Shown here in pieces: positions 6,210 to 11,949 of a DNA stretch of 11,949 bases. The first letter of the stretch is position 1. Each line of letters opens with the position of its first letter. Where the stretch lies: positions 1-11,949 of the forward strand of contig JAZNRV010000020.1 in NCBI GenBank assembly GCA_045590855.1, read 5' to 3'. The notes below the pieces were generated by a model that was not told the origin of the DNA, searched no databases, and saw only the letters and a program-made list of their open reading frames with translations. This DNA comes from RGIG3009 sp045590855 (GTDB lineage: Bacteria > Bacillota > Clostridia > Oscillospirales > Acutalibacteraceae). The position numbers and the translations under genes are program-made.

Positions 6210-6512
6210 TCACGAATACAAACGGCGCAACGCTTCCATTTCGGCACGGAGCGCTTGGGTTTCTTCCAAATACGATGCTACTTGCGAACGCAAACGGTCT
6301 GCGGCAAGTTCGGCTTTGCGCGCACGGTCCAAATTGTTGACCGCTGCCAACACCGCCGCCATGTTTTGCGACAACCGTGGATTGGCATCCAGCATTTCGC
6401 GTATGGCGTGGTCCAACTCCCGCCCAATATCCTTCATGTATTCTACCGAGTCGTCGGAAGAAACGGTGTATTCCGCCCCTGCAATCGACAAGGTTACTCG
6501 ATTTTGCGCCAT
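6210..6512 (-). CDS. zapA: Cell division protein ZapA
   Basis: A 100-residue protein: a short beta-rich N-terminus (NRVTLSIAGAEYTVSSDDSVEYM), then a long alpha helix and coiled coil (about 22-98) rich in Ala, Leu, Glu and Arg, ending in EMEALRRLY. This is the ZapA fold. ZapA is a cytoplasmic protein that binds and bundles FtsZ filaments at the division site. The conserved 'V.I.G..Y.l..d...eyl' opening and AVLAAVNNLDRARKA fit the family, and the length is normal for Bacillota. The ATG is preceded by AAGGGGG (+ strand 6521-6527) with 8-base spacing. It is translated just ahead of the U32 gene, an arrangement common in Clostridia. Its promoter appears to lie at 6817-6845, so the transcript carries a leader of nearly 300 nt made of the repeat element. 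Confidence 0.9.
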   Translation of the reverse strand: MAQNRVTLSIAGAEYTVSSDDSVEYMKDIGRELDHAIREMLDANPRLSQNMAAVLAAVNNLDRARKAELAADRLRSQVASYLEETQALRAEMEALRRLYS

Positions 6513-6531
6513 GTGTTCGGCCCCCTTTTTT

Positions 6532-6808
6532 AAGGTGACGCGACTAATCCGAATCTTGTTTTAAGAAGGCGGATTTTCGCTCACCCGTCGTTAAAATACT
6601 CGCCAATACGCGAGTATTGGCTGCGTTTTTGTCTTGCTTGACCGAGAAATCCGCTCTTCTTAAAATCTTCGACCTAAAAGCGAGAAGATTTCGAGGGATT
6701 TGTGTTCAAGTTGGGCGAAGCAAGGCTTTCGCCTTGCGAGAACAAATTGGGCAGAAATGCCCGAAATATATCGCTTTAAGGCAAGGTTTGGATTAGTCGT
6801 GTCACCTT
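6532..6808. mobile_element. MITE-like 277-bp element with 27-bp terminal inverted repeats (or large structured zapA leader)
   Basis: The left end 6532-6558 (AAGGTGACGCGACTAATCC...) and right end 6782-6808 are inverted repeats matching at 24 of 27 positions; the 3 differences are G-T type, so all 27 can pair on the + strand as RNA. Weaker pairing continues inward to about 6565/6775. Internally, 6559-6576 and 6647-6665 form an 18-bp inverted repeat with one extra base. Smaller hairpins lie at 6602-6621 (GCCAATAC/GTATTGGC), 6664-6690, 6720-6737 (GCAAGGC/GCCTTGC) and 6749-6762 (GGGCA/TGCCC). There is no open frame of note and no transposase. TA occurs at both borders (6531-6532, 6809-6810), but no clean target duplication is seen. 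It fills the space between the zapA promoter and its ribosome-binding site. Copy number cannot be judged from one window. Confidence 0.6.
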
Positions 6809-6816
6809 TATCTTTC

Positions 6817-6845
6817 AGTATAGCCTATTACCGTTAAAAATGCAA
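6817..6845 (-). promoter_or_regulatory. Sigma-A promoter of the zapA operon
   Basis: Read on the - strand: TTGCAT (6845-6840), 17-bp spacer, TATACT (6822-6817). The predicted start is near 6810, two bases outside the right end of the repeat element. The -35 is 20 bases from the -35 of the divergent flavoprotein promoter. Confidence 0.7.
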
Positions 6846-6864
6846 CCGAAAAATCCGTGTAATC

Positions 6865-6893
6865 TTGACACTGCTTTCCCACAAAGGTATAAT
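6865..6893 (+). promoter_or_regulatory. Perfect-consensus sigma-A promoter of the flavoprotein operon
   Basis: TTGACA at 6865-6870, 17-bp spacer, TATAAT at 6888-6893, an exact consensus match. The predicted start is near 6900, giving a leader of only about 22 nt before GTG 6922. Confidence 0.92.
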
Positions 6894-6907
6894 ACTGGGT
6901 AATAGGG

Positions 6908-6914
6908 AAGGAGG
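6908..6914 (+). promoter_or_regulatory. Ribosome-binding site fixing the GTG start at 6922
   Basis: AAGGAGG, a full match to the anti-Shine-Dalgarno sequence, ends 7 bases before GTG 6922. The frame is open further upstream to TTG 6865, but that codon is part of the promoter -35. Confidence 0.9.
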
Positions 6915-6921
6915 CGGTTTT

Positions 6922-8151
6922 GTGATACCGTGTTATGATATTGTAATTGTCGGCGGCGGCGCATCGGGCTTGGCGGCGGCAGTGTTTTGCGCGCGTTTTT
7001 CAAACAAAACTATTTTGGTGTTGGAACGTTCACCGCGCGTGGGTAAAAAACTGCTTGCCACCGGTAACGGTACGTGCAATATCAGCAACCGTCACAGCCA
7101 ACCTTCTTATTATCACGGTGCCGATGCTGCAAACTTTACAGCTTTTGCTTTGTCGCAGTTTCCGCCCGCTGCGTGTGTAGACTTTTTTGCTTCGCTGGGT
7201 GTGTTGTGTATCGAAGAAGAAAACGGTCGCACCTACCCGCTTTGCCGTCAAGCGGCGGCGGTGCTTGATTGCTTGCGGTTGGAACTGCAACGGTGCGGTG
7301 TCACCGAACAATGCGATACGACTGTGACAGCGCTTACTCCCCACAACCAAGGTTGGAAAGTAAGTACTACCAAGGGCGAATATATCGGCAAAGCCGTTAT
7401 TTTGTGTACCGGCGGAGCCGCAGCCCCCTCTTTGGGCGGCAGTGCCGAAAGTTATGCTTTGGCAACCAAACTTGGTCACCAAAAAACACCGTTGTTCCCC
7501 TCTATTGTGCAAGTCAAAACCGAAACCGAATGGGTACGCGCCGTCAAAGGCTTGCGTGCCGATGCAACGGTGACGTTTGCACTTGACGGTAAGCCGCTGT
7601 GTTCCCACACGGGAGAACTGCTGTTTACCGAATACGGCATTTCCGGTCCCGCCGTCATGCAAATTTCGCGCGTGGTGGGGGATTGGGAGCGCCGCAAAAA
7701 AGGGAACATGACTGCGGTTGTTGATTTGTTACCCACACTTTCCGCACAAGAGCTGGAAAAAGTCATTGCATCACGCGGCAATCGTTTGGCAGAAGATTTC
7801 TTCACGGGTGTATTGCCCAAACGCATTGGACAAACCGTATGCCGCGCGGCAGGATTTTCGCTGTCGCATGATATGTCAAAACTAACAACCGAACAACAAA
7901 AACGCTTGGTCAATACCGTTAAGAGGTTTACTCTCAACGTCACGGGTACGCAAGGCTTTGGCGGCGCGCAAGTCACCGCAGGCGGCATCTCCACTTTGGG
8001 AATCGACCCGCACACCATGCAGTCCCGCTTGGCAAAAGGTGTATACCTGGTTGGTGAACTGCCCGACGTTGACGGTGATTGTGGCGGCCATAATTTGCAT
8101 TGGGCATGGGCATCAGCCTACGTGGCAGCAAAGGCGGTGTGCAAACCATGA
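6922..8151 (+). CDS. HI0933/BaiN-family FAD-dependent oxidoreductase
   Basis: A 409-residue flavoprotein of normal length for the HI0933 (BaiN-like) family. The N-terminal Rossmann motif is IVGGGASGLAAA (9-20) with E35 at the end of the second strand (LVLER) to bind the FAD ribose. GKKLLATGNGTCN (41-53) is the family's signature. The C-terminal block has QVTAGGI (350-356), TMQSRL, and GELPDVDGDCGGHNLHWAW (378-396), also diagnostic. The substrate is unknown for most members. BaiN of Clostridium scindens was proposed to act in bile-acid 7-dehydroxylation, but nothing here points to a bile-acid operon. The start is GTG at 6922, set by AAGGAGG. The protein has no signal peptide and should be cytoplasmic. 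Its stop codon overlaps the start of the second flavoprotein gene (ATGA), indicating translational coupling. Confidence 0.9.
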   Translation: MIPCYDIVIVGGGASGLAAAVFCARFSNKTILVLERSPRVGKKLLATGNGTCNISNRHSQPSYYHGADAANFTAFALSQFPPAACVDFFASLGVLCIEEENGRTYPLCRQAAAVLDCLRLELQRCGVTEQCDTTVTALTPHNQGWKVSTTKGEYIGKAVILCTGGAAAPSLGGSAESYALATKLGHQKTPLFPSIVQVKTETEWVRAVKGLRADATVTFALDGKPLCSHTGELLFTEYGISGPAVMQISRVVGDWERRKKGNMTAVVDLLPTLSAQELEKVIASRGNRLAEDFFTGVLPKRIGQTVCRAAGFSLSHDMSKLTTEQQKRLVNTVKRFTLNVTGTQGFGGAQVTAGGISTLGIDPHTMQSRLAKGVYLVGELPDVDGDCGGHNLHWAWASAYVAAKAVCKP

Positions 8152-9731
8152 TATTGGTCGGCGGTATTACCCTGCCTCTTTCGTATACCGATGCGCAAAT
8201 CGAACAAGCCATTGTATCAAAATTACATATTTCAAAACAACAACTCGCTTCCTATCGACTGCATAAACGTTCGGTGGATGCACGGCATAAAAGTGCAGTA
8301 TCGTTTCAAATTACGGTGGCGGTTACATTGCATGGTGACGAAACAGCGTGTGTGGAATCGTGCCGCACACCCGACGTGCGGTTGTACACCCCGCCCGTGT
8401 TAGAAATTGCAAAAGTTTCCCAAAAATCCTCATGCCGTCCCATTGTGGTCGGGTGCGGTCCTGCCGGATTGTTTGCTGCGCTTACTTTGTCAAAAGCAGG
8501 ATTATCGCCGCTTTTGCTGGAACGCGGCGAATCGGTGGAAAAACGCCGCCAATCGGTGGAACAGTTTCGGCGTACCGGTATTTTAAACACGCAATCCAAC
8601 GTTCAGTTTGGCGAAGGCGGTGCCGGCACGTTTTCCGACGGCAAACTCAACACCGGCATCAAAGACCCGCGTGTGCGCTACGTACTGGAAGAATTGGTAA
8701 AAGTCGGTGCCCCGCAAGAAATCTTGTGGCAAGCCAAACCCCACGTCGGCACCGACCGTTTGTGTGATGCGGTGGTCGGTTTGCGCCAAAAAATACAATC
8801 TTTGGGCGGCGAAATTCGTTTTAATGCCACCGTTACCGATATAACCGTTCGCGGCAATGCGCTGAATAGTGTCATTGTCAACGAAAGCGAAGAAATCCCT
8901 TGCACACATCTGATTTTGGCAGTGGGGCACAGCGCGCGCGATACGGTAGAAATGCTGTACCGCCGCGGCGTTTCCATGCAACGCAAACCATTTGCCGTGG
9001 GTGTGCGCATTGAACATCCTCGCCATATGATTGATGTTGCGCAATACGGCAAAGCCGCGGGGCACCCCGCCTTGGGTGCCGCCGATTACAAATTAGCGTG
9101 TCGCACACCCGATAACCGCGGTGTGTACACGTTTTGCATGTGCCCGGGCGGTGTGGTGATTGCCGCCGCTTCGGAACAAGGCGGCGTAGCCGTCAACGGC
9201 ATGAGCAATTTTGCCCGCGATGCTCAAAATTCCAACAGTGCGTTGCTTGTGGAAGTCACACCGGGGGATATCAAGGGTGATTCCCCGCTTGACGGTATTT
9301 ACTGGCAACGCAAATTGGAACAAACGGCATTCAAAGCGGGTGGCGGTGGTTACAAAGCCCCTGTTCAACTGGTAGGTGACTTTTTGGCGTACCGCAACAG
9401 CACAACATTTGGCGAAGTACAACCCTCGTACTTGCCCGGCACCACGTTTGCCGATTTGCACCACTGTCTGCCGCCGTTTGTGGCACAATCACTGGTGTAT
9501 GCCTTGCCGCGGTTTGGCAAACAACTTCACGGCTTTGACCGCCCCGATGCTCTGCTTGTCGGTGTGGAATCCCGCAGTTCGTCACCGGTACGTATGTTAC
9601 GCAATGACCAATGCGAGTCTTCGGTAACGGGAATTTATCCTTGCGGCGAGGGTGCCGGTTATGCCGGTGGCATCACCTCCGCGGCAGTTGACGGCATTCG
9701 TTTGGCACAAGCGGTTATTAATTCTCTATAA
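8148..9731 (+). CDS. COG2509-family FAD-dependent dehydrogenase
   Basis: A 527-residue protein. The start ATG 8148 overlaps the TGA of the preceding gene. An upstream in-frame ATG at 8100 lies within that gene and adds unrelated residues. Residues 1-90 form a small N-terminal domain (LPLSYTDAQIEQAIVSKL, then Lys/Arg-rich strands) typical of COG2509. The FAD-binding motif is VVGCGPAGLFAALTL (100-114), with E125 in LLLERG. The family signature FGEGGAGTFSDGKL lies at 154-167 and is followed by NTGIKDPR. The C-terminus has YPCGEGAGYAGGITSAAVDG, the second FAD contact. The enzymatic reaction of this family is not established. Cytoplasmic location is expected. Coupling to another flavoprotein of unknown substrate suggests a shared redox or tRNA/cofactor-related task, which is inference. 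A strong terminator follows. Confidence 0.9.
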   Translation: MILVGGITLPLSYTDAQIEQAIVSKLHISKQQLASYRLHKRSVDARHKSAVSFQITVAVTLHGDETACVESCRTPDVRLYTPPVLEIAKVSQKSSCRPIVVGCGPAGLFAALTLSKAGLSPLLLERGESVEKRRQSVEQFRRTGILNTQSNVQFGEGGAGTFSDGKLNTGIKDPRVRYVLEELVKVGAPQEILWQAKPHVGTDRLCDAVVGLRQKIQSLGGEIRFNATVTDITVRGNALNSVIVNESEEIPCTHLILAVGHSARDTVEMLYRRGVSMQRKPFAVGVRIEHPRHMIDVAQYGKAAGHPALGAADYKLACRTPDNRGVYTFCMCPGGVVIAAASEQGGVAVNGMSNFARDAQNSNSALLVEVTPGDIKGDSPLDGIYWQRKLEQTAFKAGGGGYKAPVQLVGDFLAYRNSTTFGEVQPSYLPGTTFADLHHCLPPFVAQSLVYALPRFGKQLHGFDRPDALLVGVESRSSSPVRMLRNDQCESSVTGIYPCGEGAGYAGGITSAAVDGIRLAQAVINSL

Positions 9732-9741
9732 CACGATTACC

Positions 9742-9789
9742 AAAACAGCACTTCTTTTGCGCTAAAAAGACAAAAGAAGTGCTGTTTTT
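9742..9789 (+). terminator. Terminator of the flavoprotein operon
   Basis: A 17-bp perfect stem (9742-9758 with 9772-9788; core ACAGCACTTCTTTT), a 13-nt loop and five T (9785-9789), starting 10 bases after the stop codon. The A-rich 5' side could make it work weakly on the other strand too. Confidence 0.9.
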
Positions 9790-9795
9790 GTAGGG

Positions 9796-9832
9796 AAAAC
9801 CGTGAGGAAATACGGCTATTTCCTCACGGTTT
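9796..9832 (-). terminator. Terminator of murC
   Basis: A 15-bp perfect stem (9797-9811 with 9818-9832; core ACCGTGAGGAAAT) and 6-nt loop. On the - strand it ends in TTTT and lies 17 bases past the murC stop. It stands directly back to back with the + strand terminator at 9742-9789. Confidence 0.8.
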
Positions 9833-9848
9833 AATGATGTACTTTTGT

Positions 9849-11219
9849 TTATTGTTCCAACAACGTTTTTATCTGCCGCGCGCATTTATAAATATCCCCA
9901 CCGCCCATGGTGAGCACCAAATCGCCTTCTTTGGTGTTTTTTGCCACAAATTTGCTGATTTCCTCAAAAGTGGCAAGGTAATGCGCATGGGGAATACGTT
10001 CGGTTATTTGCGTGGAAGAAACGCCCCATTCGTTTTTTTCGCGCGAGCCCATAATGTCACTCACTACCACGTGGTCGGCAAGGGAAAGGGCGGTGGAAAA
10101 CTCCGCCAAATGTCTGGCGGTACGGGAAAAGGTAAACGGCTGAAAAATTGCCCATACCCGCTTGTATGGCAATGCTTTTGCCGCTGTTAACGTGGCAACA
10201 ATTTCGGTAGGATGATGGGCATAATCGTCGGCAATGGTAACACCGTTTACCGTGCCTAAAAATTCAAAACGCCGTCCCGCTCCGTGAAAATCACGCAGTC
10301 CATTTACGATTTCTTCGGTGGTAGCACCGCAAAGAGCCGCTGCAATGGCTGCTGCCACGGAATTGAGTACGTTGTGTTCACCGGGTACACCCAAACGAAT
10401 GGCAGTTATCTTTTTGCCGCAATGGTATAAGTCGTAGCAACCGTATGCGCCGTCGCAGGTTGTAATGTTTTTTGCGTACCAGTCACAATCTTCGGAAGTG
10501 CCGTACCAAACAATGTCGGCGTGTGTTAATCCTTCTACTGCTCGACGAGCATTTTCATCATCATGATTGACAATCAGTGTACCGGTTGTTTGCGATGCAA
10601 AACGCCTAAAAGACGCAACCACATTATCCAAACTGCCAAAATAGTCCAAATGGTCGGCATCCACATTCAAAATCACCGAAACAGCCGGTGCCATTTCCAA
10701 ATAGTGGTCTTTAAACTCACATGCCTCACACACAAACACGTCGCTGTTACCCGCATGTCCGTTTGCCCCGATAAGCGGCAACCGTCCACCGATAAATACC
10801 GATGGTTCATGACCGGCTTGTAACAAAATTTGCGAAATCATGGAAGATACGGTGGTTTTACCGTGCGTTCCGGCAACCGCTACTGTGTTTTTAAAATTTC
10901 GTGACAACGCGCCCAACAACTTGGCACGCTCCATAAGGGGAATGTCGCGCTCCTCAGCGGCGCGCAGTTCGGGATTGTCTGTGGATACTGCGGCGGTATA
11001 TACTACCAATTGTGCGTCACCGATGTTTTCTGCACGTTGCGGCAAATGTACCGTAATGCCCAGTCGGCGCATACGGTCGACGTTATCCGATTCGTTCACG
11101 TCGGAGCCGGTAATGGTGTATCCTTTGGCATGTAATATTTCTGCCAGCGGACTCATGCCTGAGCCGCCAATGCCCACAAAATGTATGTGCCTAATATCTT
11201 CCAAAAAGTGTTGTTCCAT
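9849..11219 (-). CDS. murC: UDP-N-acetylmuramate--L-alanine ligase MurC
   Basis: A 456-residue protein, a normal length. MurC adds L-alanine to UDP-N-acetylmuramate using ATP, the first amino-acid step of the peptidoglycan stem peptide, in the cytoplasm. The N-terminal nucleotide-sugar domain starts with HFVGIGGSGMSPLA (13-26) and GSD (38-40). The Mur-ligase P-loop is VAGTHGKTTVSSM (115-127). The metal/substrate site reads VCEACEFKDHYL (163-174), the variant usual in Clostridia, followed by NVDADHLDYFG (185-195). The central and C-terminal domains show GEHNVLN, GAGRRFEFLG and DDYAHHPTEI, all typical. The ATG is preceded by GGGAGGA with 7-base spacing. The gene is monocistronic here: its own terminator follows and miaB diverges upstream. 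Other mur genes are not in the window. Confidence 0.97.
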   Translation of the reverse strand: MEQHFLEDIRHIHFVGIGGSGMSPLAEILHAKGYTITGSDVNESDNVDRMRRLGITVHLPQRAENIGDAQLVVYTAAVSTDNPELRAAEERDIPLMERAKLLGALSRNFKNTVAVAGTHGKTTVSSMISQILLQAGHEPSVFIGGRLPLIGANGHAGNSDVFVCEACEFKDHYLEMAPAVSVILNVDADHLDYFGSLDNVVASFRRFASQTTGTLIVNHDDENARRAVEGLTHADIVWYGTSEDCDWYAKNITTCDGAYGCYDLYHCGKKITAIRLGVPGEHNVLNSVAAAIAAALCGATTEEIVNGLRDFHGAGRRFEFLGTVNGVTIADDYAHHPTEIVATLTAAKALPYKRVWAIFQPFTFSRTARHLAEFSTALSLADHVVVSDIMGSREKNEWGVSSTQITERIPHAHYLATFEEISKFVAKNTKEGDLVLTMGGGDIYKCARQIKTLLEQ

Positions 11220-11243
11220 TTTTCAGTCCTCCCGATACTTCTT

Positions 11244-11272
11244 ATTATATTGCTTTTCATAAAAAAAATAAA
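11244..11272 (-). promoter_or_regulatory. Possible murC promoter
   Basis: On the - strand a perfect -10 TATAAT (11249-11244) lies 25 bases before the start codon. The -35 at 17-bp spacing is poor (TTTATT) and sits within A/T tracts, which may act as an UP-like element. The -10 is convincing; the whole promoter is less so. Confidence 0.45.
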
Positions 11273-11310
11273 CACTTTTTTTATTTTTTTATAATGACAG
11301 CAATTAGAGG

Positions 11311-11339
11311 TTGAATAACCTAAAAAAATTTGGTATACT
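11311..11339 (+). promoter_or_regulatory. Sigma-A promoter of miaB
   Basis: TTGAAT at 11311-11316, 17-bp spacer, TATACT at 11334-11339, with an extended -10 TG at 11331-11332. The predicted start is near 11346. The ribosome-binding site AAGGAG is at 11356-11361. Confidence 0.78.
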
Positions 11340-11368
11340 AAATATAATTATATCTAAGGAGAAATACT

Positions 11369-11949
11369 ATGCCCAATATCCGTGTTGTTTCGCCAAAAGA
11401 ACTGGAAGAACAACGTCCTTACATAGAAAAAGTTCGCGCCTACTACGCGGCGCATAGTGAACTTTTACAGCCGCTTGCTTTTGTGCGTACCTACGGTTGC
11501 CAGCAAAACGTTTCGGATTCCGAACGCATGAAAGGCTTGCTTTCGCAAATGGGTTTTGGTTTTACCGACACACCGGAGGAAGCCGATTTTATTTTGTTTA
11601 ACACGTGCGCCGTGCGGGAACACGCACAAGACAGGGTGTTTGGCAACGTCGGGGCGCTCAAAGTGCTCAAACGTCGCAAACCGCATTTGCTGATTGCTTT
11701 GTGCGGCTGTATGGTACAGCAAGAACACGTTGCTCAAAAGATTTATAACAGTTATCCGTTTGTCGGATTGGTTTTCGGCACACACGTTCAGCATCGATTG
11801 CCCGAACTGATGGCAAACGTACTGCTCAATTCTCGCCGAATGGTGGAAATTCCAAATTGTGACGGCGTCATTGCCGAGGGTATTCCCACTGTACGTGACG
11901 GGGGATTCAAAGCATTTGTGCCGATTATGTACGGTTGCAATAATTTTTG
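11369..11949 (+). CDS. miaB: tRNA-2-methylthio-N6-dimethylallyladenosine synthase MiaB (N-terminal part, cut by window end)
   Basis: 193 residues are visible and the frame stays open to the window end. The N-terminal UPF0004 domain shows the three cysteines that hold the auxiliary [4Fe-4S] cluster: C44 in RTYGCQQNVSDSE, C80 in LFNTCAVREHAQDRVFG and C114 in LCGCMVQQ. The radical-SAM domain begins with VPIMYGCNNF, where C190 is the first Cys of the CxxxCxxC motif. This is a MiaB-type methylthiotransferase, which adds a methylthio group to i6A37 in tRNAs reading UNN codons. The short MiaB-like spacing (YGCQQN, NTCAVRE) argues against the paralogues MtaB and RimO. The N-terminal extension of about 35 residues before the domain is usual in Clostridia. 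The ATG is preceded by AAGGAG with 7-base spacing and its own promoter, divergent from murC. Confidence 0.93.
   Translation, partial: MPNIRVVSPKELEEQRPYIEKVRAYYAAHSELLQPLAFVRTYGCQQNVSDSERMKGLLSQMGFGFTDTPEEADFILFNTCAVREHAQDRVFGNVGALKVLKRRKPHLLIALCGCMVQQEHVAQKIYNSYPFVGLVFGTHVQHRLPELMANVLLNSRRMVEIPNCDGVIAEGIPTVRDGGFKAFVPIMYGCNNF

Noticed and set aside
6209..6247. Upstream GTG start for the U32 gene
   Set aside because: It would lie within zapA and add 13 residues not typical of the family. MVPELLSPAGS is the usual N-terminus.
6532..6808. CRISPR array
   Set aside because: The repeats here are inverted, not direct and regularly spaced. No direct-repeat/spacer pattern occurs anywhere in the window.
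6865..6921. Upstream TTG start for the HI0933-like gene
   Set aside because: The TTG is part of the -35 box of a perfect promoter, so it would not be transcribed. GTG 6922 has AAGGAGG.
7476..8018. - strand open frame of 180 codons within the HI0933-like gene
   Set aside because: No motif or start signal. The + strand frame is certain.

Overview
The window looks like the chromosome of an anaerobic Bacillota species, probably class Clostridia. The signs are AAGGAGG-type ribosome-binding sites, sigma-A promoters with 17-bp spacers, a Clostridia-type MurC, the zapA / U32-peptidase gene pair, and a moderate G+C content. No marker gene fixes the genus. The left end carries the tail end and lysis genes of a prophage, and the rest is mostly conserved housekeeping DNA.

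Left part (1-1880): the C-terminus of a probable phage tail-fibre or receptor-binding protein, a small tail-associated protein, an M23-peptidase endolysin with three cell-wall-binding repeats, an XhlA-like coiled-coil membrane protein and an LC3-type holin. All lie on the + strand, tightly packed, and end at a strong terminator. Immediately downstream, a strong promoter drives a highly structured RNA of about 150 nt that ends in a second intrinsic terminator placed just before a small, AT-rich four-helix membrane protein gene (2082-2498). This resembles an attenuator or riboswitch leader, or a free-standing small RNA.

Middle part (2540-6921): a very cysteine-rich protein of unknown function, then trmO (tRNA t6A37 N6-methyltransferase), each with its own promoter. 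On the opposite strand, zapA (cell division) and a U32-family protein gene form an operon that converges on trmO at a bidirectional terminator. Between the zapA promoter and the zapA ribosome-binding site lies a 277-bp element with 27-bp terminal inverted repeats and several internal hairpins. It is either a MITE-like insertion or a large structured leader, and it fills almost the whole predicted zapA 5' UTR.

Right part (6865-11949): a perfect-consensus promoter drives two overlapping (ATGA) flavoprotein genes, a HI0933/BaiN-family protein and a COG2509-family protein. They end at a terminator that stands back to back with the terminator of murC, which runs on the - strand. murC (peptidoglycan precursor synthesis) diverges from miaB (tRNA ms2i6A37 methylthiotransferase), which is cut by the window end. 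TrmO and MiaB both act on A37 of tRNA, although they are not in one operon. No CRISPR array, tRNA, rRNA or transposase gene was recognised.
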